Source of the DNA: Burkholderiales bacterium
GTDB lineage: Bacteria > Pseudomonadota > Gammaproteobacteria > Burkholderiales > Burkholderiaceae_C
Length of the DNA: 64,000 nucleotides
Assembly: GCA_026932235.1 (NCBI GenBank)
Contig: JAIXKR010000134.1
Location: 1-64,000 of the forward strand
Direction: 5' to 3'
The notes below the pieces were generated by a model that searched no databases, had not been told where the DNA came from, and was given only the letters and a program-made list of their open reading frames with translations. Below, piece by piece: positions 1 through 7,605 of the stretch (position 1 is its first letter; each line of letters begins with the position of its first letter). A program made the position numbers and the translations under genes.

Positions 1-70
1 TGCAGCTCAGCCTCGTCCGGGCTGTGGAGCTACACCACCAGCCGGGACACGACCCTCGGTTCATCGGCAT
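1..70 (-). CDS. Possible 5' end of an unidentified gene, cut by window start
   Basis: An ATG at 70-68 on the minus strand is preceded at the right distance by AGGAGGT, an almost perfect Shine-Dalgarno sequence. The frame then stays open to the window edge for 23 codons, starting MPMNRGSCPGWW. The piece is too short to recognise, and its codon use is not obviously typical of the neighbours. The leader upstream (71-128) carries inverted repeats of GGCTCA. The call rests on the ribosome binding site alone. Confidence 0.2.
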   Translation of the reverse strand, partial: MPMNRGSCPGWWCSSTARTRLSC

Positions 71-506
71 GGCTCACCTCCTGGGTTGATGAGCCGATCT
101 TCTTTGCCCGTAGGCTCATAGGATGAGCTACCTAAGGGTCGTTGCCAATCAGGTGCACGCAAGGACTTCGAAGACCGGCGTGACCGGTGGCATTCGAGTA
201 CGCGACCTGACGTTGGAACTGAACCGTGCGCAGCCAAGGACGGCCACGGTAGCACGTCGGCTCGAGCGCCTGCTGCATGGCGATGGGCAAGTTCCGGTCG
301 AACACGCTGTTCGCGTTAACGAATCCCCGGCCGGCGCGACAGTGCGTCATCAACGCAGCGCCATGCTGGATATTGCGTCATGCAGGCCTTCCCTGTGCTC
401 CTACAATCGACAGCTCCAGCCTGCGCGCTTGCCGGGCTGTCGGGCGCCTTTCCTGCCGCCTTCTGCGCAATCGGCGATCAACAGGACCTCCAATGAAGAC
501 GCGGTC
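1..506. other. Unassigned left-edge region
   Basis: No convincing complete gene is visible in the first half kilobase. The plus frame that is open from position 123 into the GntR gene has no family resemblance before about position 507. Short minus-strand frames (61-255, 132-353) are also unrecognisable. The stretch contains several copies of GGCTCA/TGAGCC at 71-76, 89-95, 113-119 and 123-128, which can pair into small stem-loops. It could be an intergenic leader, or a decayed fragment of a gene or mobile element that begins outside the window. Confidence 0.4.
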
Positions 507-1196
507 GTGGAACAAGCAGTCATCAAGTCCAGGCGGATCCTGAAGAGTCAGAGCCTCGCTTCGAAGCTGACGGAAGACCTGCGCAAGCGGATCATCAACG
601 GCGAGTTTTCCGTCGGAACGATGCTGCGGCAGGAGCAGATCGCCCAGGAGTACGGCGTGTCCAGGATGCCGGTGCGCGAAGCGCTGCATCAGCTCGACGC
701 CGAAGGACTTGTCGTCAGCCAGGCGAACCGGGGGGCGCTCGTGACCGAGCTCTCGCTCAGCGAGATCAACGAGATCCTTGACCTGCGCCTGATGCTCGAG
801 CCCGACCTGCTGGCGCGCGCGATTCCCAACATGACCGCGGAGACGATCGCCAAGTCGCAGGCGATCCAGCACCAACTCGATGGCGCCTACGAAACCGGCG
901 ACATCGGCCACTGGGGGAAACTGAACGCCGAGTTCCACCTCAGCCTGTACGAACCGTCCGGCCGTTCCGTGACGCTCGCCTTCATCCACCGCATCAGCGT
1001 GCAGGTCGACCGCTATATGCGCCTGCACATGGCGCTGACCGACTCCATGCTGGATGGCGCGGCGGACCACCACCGCCTGCTGGCGCTGAGCATCGGGGGC
1101 AAGGTGCGGGAAGCCAAGGCGCTGCTGGTCGAGCACATCCGGTGCACGAAGGCGCAACTGGCGCTGATCCTGTCGGCGCGCATGCCGCAGGAATGA
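507..1196 (+). CDS. GntR-family transcriptional regulator, FCD (FadR/VanR) type
   Basis: A 229-residue DNA-binding regulator. The N-terminal winged helix-turn-helix spans roughly residues 10-75 and includes LTEDLRKRIINGEF and the recognition segment VSRMPVREALHQLDAEGLV. A helical FCD effector domain fills the rest. In it, the spaced DLRLMLEP, NAEFHLSLY and DHHRLLALS segments supply the acidic and histidine residues that in this family often bind a metal and a carboxylate ligand. The GTG at 507 gives the usual family length. The frame is open upstream to 123 without recognisable sequence, so an earlier start is less likely. It converges on dctP and lies beside a TRAP, DapA and aldehyde dehydrogenase locus. 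It probably represses that locus through the palindrome at 4326-4342. That last step is inference. Confidence 0.88.
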   Translation: MEQAVIKSRRILKSQSLASKLTEDLRKRIINGEFSVGTMLRQEQIAQEYGVSRMPVREALHQLDAEGLVVSQANRGALVTELSLSEINEILDLRLMLEPDLLARAIPNMTAETIAKSQAIQHQLDGAYETGDIGHWGKLNAEFHLSLYEPSGRSVTLAFIHRISVQVDRYMRLHMALTDSMLDGAADHHRLLALSIGGKVREAKALLVEHIRCTKAQLALILSARMPQE

Positions 1197-1201
1197 ACGA
1201 A

Positions 1202-1224
1202 GCGGCCGGCCGGGCCGCGTCTTT
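1202..1224 (+). terminator. Hairpin after the GntR gene
   Basis: GCGGCC (1202-1207) and GGCCGC (1213-1218) form a GC-rich stem with a 5-base loop, followed by GTCTTT. It sits six bases after the GntR stop codon. This is typical of a weak intrinsic terminator in a GC-rich genome. Confidence 0.5.
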
Positions 1225-1239
1225 CCCGACCAGCCTGCA

Positions 1240-1266
1240 CCGCAGGCAGGCCGCCTGCGGCTTCTT
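1240..1266. terminator. Perfect 8-bp hairpin between convergent genes
   Basis: CCGCAGGC (1240-1247) pairs perfectly with GCCTGCGG (1253-1260) around a 5-base loop, followed on the plus strand by CTTCTT. It lies between the convergent GntR and dctP genes. It could end transcripts from either side, although the minus-strand side lacks a T-rich tail. Confidence 0.5.
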
Positions 1267-1271
1267 CGCGC

Positions 1272-2267
1272 CTACTTCTTGCTCGCGGCGGTGATCTTCT
1301 CATACCAGGGCCGGGTCTGCGGCATGCTGTTCAGCAGACTGGCATGCACACTTTCCCTGGTGGCATGGAACGAAGCCAGGTCGGGCTCGATGACCTCGAT
1401 GCCGCGATTCTTGATGATTTGCAGGCTTTCCGTGTAGGCCTTCTTGTAGTGCACCTCGGCAGCGCCGATCGCGGCGGCGGTCGCGTCGCGGATGATCTGC
1501 TTCTGCTCCGCCGTCAGGCGGTCATAGCGTGCAGGCGACATCAGGATCATCGCCGGCATGTACATGACCCTGGCCATCGTGTAGGTCTTGGAGACCTCGA
1601 TGAACTTGTCCTGGACGAAGACGTCGGGCGAATTCTCCGCCGCGTCGACCGCACCGTTCTGCAACGCCGTGTACAGCTCGGCGTAGGCCATCGGCGTCGG
1701 CTGCGCGCCCAGCGCCTCGTAGGTCTTGACGAAACCCTGGCCCTGGATCACGCGGATCTTCAGGCCGTTCATGTCGGACGCCTTGGTGATCCGCTTGCCG
1801 TTGGTGAAGATGTTGCGTTCGATGGCCGAGATGAACCCGAGGCCGAGGATGTTGGACTTGCTCAGCAGGCCCAGCATCTCCTGGCCGATCGGGCCCTGCA
1901 TCACGCTGTTCGCATGGTCCAGGTCGTTGAACAGGTAGGGGAACGAGTACACCGAGAAATCCCGGGCCGTGTTCTCGACCGGGCCGCCGCCTGTGATGAC
2001 CAGGTCCTGCGTGCCCGTGCGCACGGCCTGGATCATCTTGACCTCGCCGCCGAGCTGGCCGGCCGGGAACAGATTGATCTTCATCGTGCCCTTGCTGCGT
2101 GCCTCGACGGTGTCGGCGAAGGTCTTGGCGGCGGCGTGGTAGTGGCTTTCCAGGGTCAGGACGTGGCCGAGGGACAGTTCGATGGGCTTTTGCGCGTGCG
2201 CGGAGATGCCGACTGACAGCAGCGAAAGCGCCAGTCCGGCGGAGACGAACAAGGATGAGCTCTTCAT
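1272..2267 (-). CDS. dctP: TRAP transporter periplasmic solute-binding protein (DctP family)
   Basis: A 331-residue periplasmic receptor that delivers an organic acid to the TRAP permease. The ATG at 2267 is chosen because AGGA lies six bases upstream and it opens directly into a signal peptide (MKSSSLFVSAGLALSLLSVG..AHA, cut before QKPIELS). The mature protein has the DctP features. These are LGHVLTLESHYHAAAKTFAD near the N-terminus, an LFPAGQLGGE segment, and the RVIQGQGFVKTYEALGAQPTPMAYAELYTALQNGAVDAAENS region, whose conserved arginine normally contacts the substrate carboxylate. It is the last gene of a dctQ-dctM-dctP operon. The substrate is unknown. The adjacent DapA-type lyase and aldehyde dehydrogenase suggest a sugar acid or similar hydroxy/oxo acid. 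Confidence 0.9.
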   Translation of the reverse strand: MKSSSLFVSAGLALSLLSVGISAHAQKPIELSLGHVLTLESHYHAAAKTFADTVEARSKGTMKINLFPAGQLGGEVKMIQAVRTGTQDLVITGGGPVENTARDFSVYSFPYLFNDLDHANSVMQGPIGQEMLGLLSKSNILGLGFISAIERNIFTNGKRITKASDMNGLKIRVIQGQGFVKTYEALGAQPTPMAYAELYTALQNGAVDAAENSPDVFVQDKFIEVSKTYTMARVMYMPAMILMSPARYDRLTAEQKQIIRDATAAAIGAAEVHYKKAYTESLQIIKNRGIEVIEPDLASFHATRESVHASLLNSMPQTRPWYEKITAASKK

Positions 2268-2311
2268 ATCCATTCCTGGTGGTGGGTTGCGGGGCACGAA
2301 CTCGTGACGAT

Positions 2312-3577
2312 TCACAGCAGCGCGAGAGACAGCGCTGGAACGAAGGTGATGATCAGCGTGTCGACGATGAGCACGAACAAGAAGACCAGCAGCGGCCGGG
2401 TCATCGCGTCCATCGAGACGCCGGTGACCTGGCTAGCGATGTTGAGGTTGATGGCCACCGGCGGCGTGACCATGCCGATGGCGACGTTGACGATGAAGAT
2501 CATGCCGAAATGGATGGGATCGATGCCGTAGGACGCGGCGATCGGGCCCAGGATGGGCGCCAGGATCAGGATCGTGGCCAGGGCCTCCATGAAGGTGCCG
2601 ACGACGAACAGCAGCACGTTGACCATCAGCAGGAACATCACCGGGCCGCTGGCGACTTCCGCGATCAGGTGGCCGAAGTACTGCGGCAACTGGTTGATCG
2701 TGAGCGCGAAGCCGAACAGCGCGGCGAACCCCACGATCAGCATGACCATGCCCGTCATGACGGCCGATTCGCAGAAGATCTGCACGAACTCGCGCAGCCG
2801 CACTTCCTTGTAGATCAGCACACCGACGACGAAGCCGTAGACCACGGCGACGACCGACGCTTCCGTGGCGGTGAACACCCCCGTGTAGATGCCGCCCAGG
2901 ATGATCACGGGCATCATCAGCGCCAGCAGCGAATCGGCCGTGGCGCGCACCAGGTTGCGCAGCCACGTCCCGAAGGGCACGCGCTCGACGTGGTCGAAAT
3001 CCTTGACGCGCGCGTAGACGCACACGGCAACCACCAGCGACAGGCCGATGAACAGGCCCGGCAGGATGCCGGCGATGAACAGGCTGCCGATCGACACGTT
3101 GGCGACCAGGCCGTAGATCACCATCGGCAGCGACGGCGGAATGATGGCGCCGAGCTCGCCGCCCACGGCCACCAGTGCGGCGCCCGTGGGCTTGGGGTAG
3201 CCCTTGTTCTCCATCGCCGGCACCATGGTGCCGGCCACCGCGGCCGTCGTGGCCGACGAGGACCCCGACATCGTCGAGAAGAACATGCAGGTCAGGACCG
3301 AGGCGGCGCCCATGCCGCCGCGCAGCCAACCCACCAGCGCGGTGGCCAGCGCGATGAGCCGGCGCGAGATGCCGCCCGCCTTCATCAGGTTGCCCGCCAG
3401 GACATAGAACGGCACGGCCAGCAGGGCGAAGGAGTCCAGGGCCTCGAACACGTTCTGGGGCACCGCGATGAAGTCGGTGCCCTGCTGGTGCAGCAGGACC
3501 AGCGAGCAAATGCCCATCACCGCGAAGATGGGCACTGCCGCGGTCAGCAGGAAGACCATCGTCGAGAAGGTCAGCAC
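2312..3577 (-). CDS. dctM: TRAP transporter large permease subunit (DctM family)
   Basis: A 421-residue inner-membrane protein, the usual DctM length. It has a dozen or so hydrophobic segments and forms the sodium-driven transport channel with DctQ. Family signatures include the PFYVLAGNLMKAGGISRRL region near residue 55 and a second-half repeat with ILAPILGPIAASYGIDPIHFGMIFIVN, ending in a helix ALSLALL. It starts with GTG at 3577, preceded by GGAG. The gene sits 60 bases after dctQ and 44 bases before dctP, so the three are one transcription unit. Confidence 0.92.
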   Translation of the reverse strand: MLTFSTMVFLLTAAVPIFAVMGICSLVLLHQQGTDFIAVPQNVFEALDSFALLAVPFYVLAGNLMKAGGISRRLIALATALVGWLRGGMGAASVLTCMFFSTMSGSSSATTAAVAGTMVPAMENKGYPKPTGAALVAVGGELGAIIPPSLPMVIYGLVANVSIGSLFIAGILPGLFIGLSLVVAVCVYARVKDFDHVERVPFGTWLRNLVRATADSLLALMMPVIILGGIYTGVFTATEASVVAVVYGFVVGVLIYKEVRLREFVQIFCESAVMTGMVMLIVGFAALFGFALTINQLPQYFGHLIAEVASGPVMFLLMVNVLLFVVGTFMEALATILILAPILGPIAASYGIDPIHFGMIFIVNVAIGMVTPPVAINLNIASQVTGVSMDAMTRPLLVFLFVLIVDTLIITFVPALSLALL

Positions 3578-3637
3578 CGTTCACGCTCCAGGTCGGGGTG
3601 CGGCGGGGTCATGGCCACGTCCTTTGCTGTATGCCGC

Positions 3638-4213
3638 TCACCCGACGGCCACGGCCTGCGGTCGGTTACCGTGGCGCATCCGTCTGTGGCCTTCCATCGC
3701 CCTGGCGACGATGTTGATCAGCGCGATCGCGCCGCCGACGGGCATGGACAGGTAGACATAGACCATCGGCAGGTTCATCACCGTGGAGCGCTCCATGAAC
3801 CCGAACTCCATCCAGCGGATGCCGATGTAGATCAGGAAGACGAAGAACGACAGCGTGACCAGGTAGGCAAAGAGCTTGACGCGCCAGCCGTTCCTCGACG
3901 ACAGCGAGGTGACCAGCGTGTCCATCGCGATCAGGTCGCCGGACCGGGCTGCTGCCGCGGCACCCAGGAAGATGCACCAGATCATCAGGTAGCGGGCCAG
4001 TTCCTCGGTCCAGGGCACCGAAACGACCAGGCCCATCTTGGGCAGGACGAAGCGGACCAGGATCTGCAGGAACACGATGACGACCATCGTGAACAGCATC
4101 AGCCCGACGAACCAGCGCAGCAGCAGGTTGAGCCTGTCCACCCAGGCGTGAAGCCTGCCAGCACCTTGCGTGGCCGGAGCGGCTATCGGATCGGAGGTTT
4201 GCTCATCGTGCAT
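3638..4213 (-). CDS. dctQ: TRAP transporter small permease subunit (DctQ family)
   Basis: A 191-residue inner-membrane protein with four predicted membrane helices. Between helices 1 and 2 is the family motif, here VSVPWTEELARYLMIWCIFLGAAAA. It assembles with DctM. An ATG at 4243 would add ten residues. The ATG at 4213 is preferred because a GGCAGGT-type ribosome binding site precedes it. It is the first gene of the operon. Its promoter appears to be the TTGGAT/TATACT pair in the shared divergent region near 4314-4342. Confidence 0.9.
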   Translation of the reverse strand: MHDEQTSDPIAAPATQGAGRLHAWVDRLNLLLRWFVGLMLFTMVVIVFLQILVRFVLPKMGLVVSVPWTEELARYLMIWCIFLGAAAAARSGDLIAMDTLVTSLSSRNGWRVKLFAYLVTLSFFVFLIYIGIRWMEFGFMERSTVMNLPMVYVYLSMPVGGAIALINIVARAMEGHRRMRHGNRPQAVAVG

Positions 4214-4289
4214 GAAGACCTGCCTTTCGGCGGCTGGCGGCACCTGGCCCGCGGGCTGTCATCCGTGGAAACACTAGGCCTGGATCTCG

Positions 4290-4342
4290 TTGACCCCCTG
4301 GTGGGTTTTAATTAGTATAGGTCGATTGGATCCTGGATCCAA
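4290..4342. promoter_or_regulatory. Divergent promoters overlapping a 17-bp palindromic operator
   Basis: Plus strand: TTGACC (4290-4295), 17 bases, TAGTAT (4313-4318), reading toward the DapA-family gene. Minus strand: TTGGAT (4342-4337), 17 bases, TATACT (4319-4314), reading toward dctQ. The two -10 boxes overlap. TTGGATCC-T-GGATCCAA (4326-4342) is a perfect inverted repeat covering the minus-strand -35 and the start region of the plus promoter. Dimeric FCD-type GntR regulators bind short AT-flanked palindromes of this kind. One bound dimer could therefore shut both operons. The nearby GntR gene is the obvious candidate. Confidence 0.7.
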
Positions 4343-4529
4343 CCATTTTTACCCAGGGTTTTCCCGTCGCCCATGTGGCCGTCAACAGCCTGTTCCGGCC
4401 GCGTCATGGCACGGCCTGCACCGGAGGTTCCTGCATGCGTTTCCCATCGTCGCGGGCCCTAGCCCGTCACGGCCGGTCGCGCTTCTCCCATTCCAACCTC
4501 ATTTCCGAGATCGAGCGAGGCACCACCCC

Positions 4530-5405
4530 ATGAGTCAACTGAAAGGCATTTGCGCAGCGCTGAGCACCCCGATGAGCGACGGCGGCAGCCGCGTCGACCT
4601 GGACGGGCTGAAGAAGCACCTGGACATCATGATCGAGGCCGGCGTGCACATCGTGGCGGTGTGCGGAGGGACCGGTGAATTCCCCTTCCTGACCACTGAG
4701 GAGAAGCGGGCCATCGCCGAAACGGCCGCCCGGCACATCGACGGCCGGGTCAAGCTGATCGTGCAGACCTCGGCGATTCGCACCGAGGATGCGATCGAGG
4801 CCTCCCTGCATGCGCAGGGCGTGGGCGCCGATGCCCTGCTCATCTTGCCGCCGTACTTCGAGGGCCCGGGCGAGGAAGGGGTCTTCGGCCACTACGAGCG
4901 TATCGCCGCGAAAGTGGACACGCCGTTCATGGTCTACAACATCCCGGTGCATTCCGGCTTCGACATCACGCCCGAATTCTTCAAGCGCCTGCAGCAGATC
5001 GACAACGTCCGGTACATCAAGGACACCAGCGGCAGCTTCGTGCGCGTGCAGCAGTTGATCATGGCCGGTGCGCCGGTCTTCAACGGCGCGGACCCGTTCG
5101 CCTTCGACGCCCTGGCCACCGGCGCGCTGGGCTGCTTCTGGGGTGCCGTCAATGCGATGCCCAGGGAAGCCGTGCAGCTCTACCGGCTGGTCACCGAGGA
5201 CAAGCTGGCCGAGGCGCGCGATCTGTGGAAACGCATGCTGCCCGCCAACCTGTTCTTCTGGACGCATGCCTACAACGCTGCCGTCAAGGCCGCGACGGCG
5301 CTGCGCGTGAATCCCGCCGTCGGCCCATGCCGCCTGCCGGTGCCGCCGCTTTCCGCCGAGGAGACCGCCGCGCTCAAGCAGGCCCTGGCGCCGCTGGACC
5401 GATGA
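4530..5405 (+). CDS. DapA-family class I lyase/aldolase (dihydrodipicolinate synthase/N-acetylneuraminate lyase superfamily)
   Basis: A 291-residue TIM-barrel enzyme that forms a Schiff base with a 2-oxo acid. Visible motifs are GGTGEFPFL (residues 46-54, carboxylate-binding loop), the catalytic tyrosine Y136 in VYNIP and the Schiff-base lysine K164 in YIKDTSG. ATG 4530 is chosen for the GAGCGAGG upstream and the normal family length. The frame continues upstream to 4290 but without homology. The context of TRAP uptake, an aldehyde dehydrogenase 19 bases downstream and a GntR regulator argues for a catabolic aldolase or dehydratase (keto-deoxy sugar acid or hydroxyproline type) rather than lysine biosynthesis. 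The exact substrate is unresolved. Confidence 0.85.
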   Translation: MSQLKGICAALSTPMSDGGSRVDLDGLKKHLDIMIEAGVHIVAVCGGTGEFPFLTTEEKRAIAETAARHIDGRVKLIVQTSAIRTEDAIEASLHAQGVGADALLILPPYFEGPGEEGVFGHYERIAAKVDTPFMVYNIPVHSGFDITPEFFKRLQQIDNVRYIKDTSGSFVRVQQLIMAGAPVFNGADPFAFDALATGALGCFWGAVNAMPREAVQLYRLVTEDKLAEARDLWKRMLPANLFFWTHAYNAAVKAATALRVNPAVGPCRLPVPPLSAEETAALKQALAPLDR

Positions 5406-5424
5406 GCCTGCCCGGAGCCTCCCG

Positions 5425-6906
5425 ATGAAGAAGACCCAACAGGACGTGTTCGCGCTTGCCCGGGCGGGCGCGCTGCATGCGCGCAACCTGATCGACGGCC
5501 ACGGCCCTGCCGCCGAGCGGCTGGAGTCCCGCACGCCGGTCGACGATTCGCTGATCGGGCATGTCGATTCGTCGTCGGAAGGGGACGTGGACGCTGCCGT
5601 CCGGCTGGCGCGCCGCAGCTTCGAATGCGGGGAGTGGTCGGCCTTGGCGCCGGCGCAGCGCAAGCGCGTACTGCTGCGCTGGTGCGAGCTGATCGGCGAG
5701 CATGCCGAGGAGCTGGCGGCGCTGGACTGCATCGACGCCGGCAAGCCGATCACCGAATGCCTGAACACGGACATACCCGCCACGCTGGAGACCTTCACCT
5801 GGTATGCCGAGGCGGCGGACAAGTGTTTCGGACGCATCTCGCCCACCGGGCCGGAAGCCCTCGGCCTGATCGTCAAGGAACCGATCGGCGTCGTCGGTGC
5901 GGTGCTGCCGTGGAACTTCCCGGCCCAGATGTACGCTTGGAAGGTCGCGCCCGCGTTGGCGGCCGGCAATTCGGTGGTGGTCAAGCCGGCCGAACTGACC
6001 TCGATGAGCGCCTGCCGGCTGACCGAGCTCGCCCATGAGGCCGGCGTGCCGCGCGGCGCGCTGGTGCTGGTCAACGGCCTGGGGGAGATCGCCGGCAGGG
6101 CGCTGGGCCTGCACCCGGATGTCGACGTCGTTTCGTTCACCGGGTCGACCGAAGTCGGCCGCTACTTCCTGAAGTACTCCGCCGACAGCAACCTGAAGGA
6201 AATCGTCCTGGAATGCGGCGGCAAGAGCCCGCAGGTGGTGTTCGAGGACGCCGACCTGGACGGCGCCATCGACGGAATACTGGCGGCCGCGTTCTGGAAC
6301 ATGAGCGAGAACTGCAGCTGCGGTTCCCGCCTGATCGTGCACGCCAGCCTGAAGGACCGCCTGCTGGAGAAGCTCGTCGCCGGTCTCGCGGCCTGGAAGG
6401 TCGGCCTGCCCACCGATCCCGAGACGCGCATCGGCCCGATGGTCGAGCGCATCCATTTCGACAAGGTCAAGGCCTTTCTGGACGACACGATCGCGGCCGG
6501 GGCCAGGCTGGTCCATGGCGGGCGGGTCCTGGCGACGCTGGGCAGCGGCTGGTACATCGAGCCCACGATCTTCGACGACGTCACGCCCGAGATGCGGGTG
6601 TTCCGCGAGGAAGTCTTCGGCCCCATCCTCGCCGTGACCTCCTTCACGACCGAAGAAGAAGCGGTGCGCCTGGCCAACGACACCGACTACGGTCTCGCGT
6701 CGTCGATCTACACGCAGGACCTGCGCCGCGCGCAGCGCGTGGCGGCGCGCATCCAAGCCGGTACGGTATCGGTCAACGGCTTCTCCGAAGGTGACATCAC
6801 GGCACCCTTCGGCGGCTACAAGACCTCCGGATTCGGTGGTCGCGACAAAGGCTTCGAGGCGCTCGACCAGTACACGCGCACCAAGGTCGTCTGGTACATG
6901 AACTAG
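5425..6906 (+). CDS. NAD(P)-dependent aldehyde dehydrogenase, PuuC-like
   Basis: A 493-residue ALDH-superfamily enzyme oxidising an aldehyde to a carboxylate. It has the cofactor loop PWNFP (residues 162-166), FTGSTEVG (238-245), the general base E263 in ECGGKSPQ and the nucleophile C297 in SENCSCGSR. The ENCS context is closer to gamma-glutamyl-aminobutyraldehyde dehydrogenases (PuuC) than to betaine aldehyde dehydrogenases. It lies 19 bases after the DapA-family gene and probably oxidises that enzyme's aldehyde product, for example a semialdehyde. The specific substrate cannot be read from the sequence. Confidence 0.9.
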   Translation: MKKTQQDVFALARAGALHARNLIDGHGPAAERLESRTPVDDSLIGHVDSSSEGDVDAAVRLARRSFECGEWSALAPAQRKRVLLRWCELIGEHAEELAALDCIDAGKPITECLNTDIPATLETFTWYAEAADKCFGRISPTGPEALGLIVKEPIGVVGAVLPWNFPAQMYAWKVAPALAAGNSVVVKPAELTSMSACRLTELAHEAGVPRGALVLVNGLGEIAGRALGLHPDVDVVSFTGSTEVGRYFLKYSADSNLKEIVLECGGKSPQVVFEDADLDGAIDGILAAAFWNMSENCSCGSRLIVHASLKDRLLEKLVAGLAAWKVGLPTDPETRIGPMVERIHFDKVKAFLDDTIAAGARLVHGGRVLATLGSGWYIEPTIFDDVTPEMRVFREEVFGPILAVTSFTTEEEAVRLANDTDYGLASSIYTQDLRRAQRVAARIQAGTVSVNGFSEGDITAPFGGYKTSGFGGRDKGFEALDQYTRTKVVWYMN

Positions 6907-7605
6907 TCGCACCGGCCGCCGGCACCGGCGCCCACGGGCCGAAGGGAAGTCGCCGCCATGGTCGCGAGAGACCGACGAACCCGATGAACGCGCCCGCGAA
7001 CGACATTCGACGGCCCAGTTGTCCAGCCCCGCGCGGAGAACTGTTCAAGCCATGCGTCGAATGCCGGCGTTGGTCTGCTCGGGTGTGAGTGGCGCCGGAA
7101 AGAAGCGCATGCCCCCCCGGATCGACATTCATGGCCACGAAGGGCGCTCGGGCGATGGCTTTGCCAGACACGAAACGCGAGATGTGGGGTGTCGAGTTCG
7201 AGCAGTGGAGTTGCTGCGTCAGCTTGTGAGACTCAGCACGGAAGCTTGCGTGTGGCGAGCGCCTTCCACTGAAGAGCGGTTGCCGGCCGGGCCGGCACCG
7301 GTTGTGCTCCGGGCGCCCTGGATGCGCTTGCCGCCTCCCCACTCCTGGGGGGCCGGCTCGTCCCGGCCTGGTGGATCAGGCATCGGCTCGGCACCCGGCG
7401 CGCCTCCCCGGTGCCGGGAGAACTCCTTTTGCAGTAAGTACTTATCATTCAACCTCGGGCCGCGCGCGGCGGCCGCGGCCTGCCGGGCGCCCGTCGGTGA
7501 TCCGGAGCTACCCCGATCAGAGACCACTGGTACTGTAGGTATAGTCCACTGGTTTACGTGACGAGGCCGCGGGCGCTCACGAGGCACCCGCCCCGGACAA
7601 CGAGC
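6907..7605. other. Long intergenic region before the tonB operon
   Basis: About 700 bases without a recognisable gene. Open frames here are short and resemble nothing known. Near its right end it contains a 10-bp palindrome TAAGTACTTA (7435-7444) in a locally AT-rich patch, and a repeated CCACTGGT motif (7524-7553). It presumably holds the tonB promoter and its control sites. Confidence 0.55.
7524..7553 (+). promoter_or_regulatory. Direct repeat CCACTGGT x2 around a -10-like TATAGT
   Basis: CCACTGGT occurs at 7524-7531 and again at 7546-7553, 22 bases apart, about two helical turns. TATAGT (7540-7545) lies between them as a plausible -10 element about 60 bases before the tonB start. No good -35 is visible at 17 bases, which would fit an activated promoter. 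Which regulator binds is unknown. Confidence 0.35.

Noticed and set aside
2099-4315. A 738-codon plus-strand open frame over the TRAP genes, rich in His, Asp, Arg and Gln
   Set aside because: It is antisense to three well-matched TRAP genes, and its composition is that of a GC-rich antisense frame with no family resemblance.
7435-7449. TAAGTACTTATCATT as a Fur box upstream of tonB
   Set aside because: It keeps only part of the Fur consensus and lies about 160 bases before the gene with no promoter around it. It was kept only as a note in the intergenic entry.
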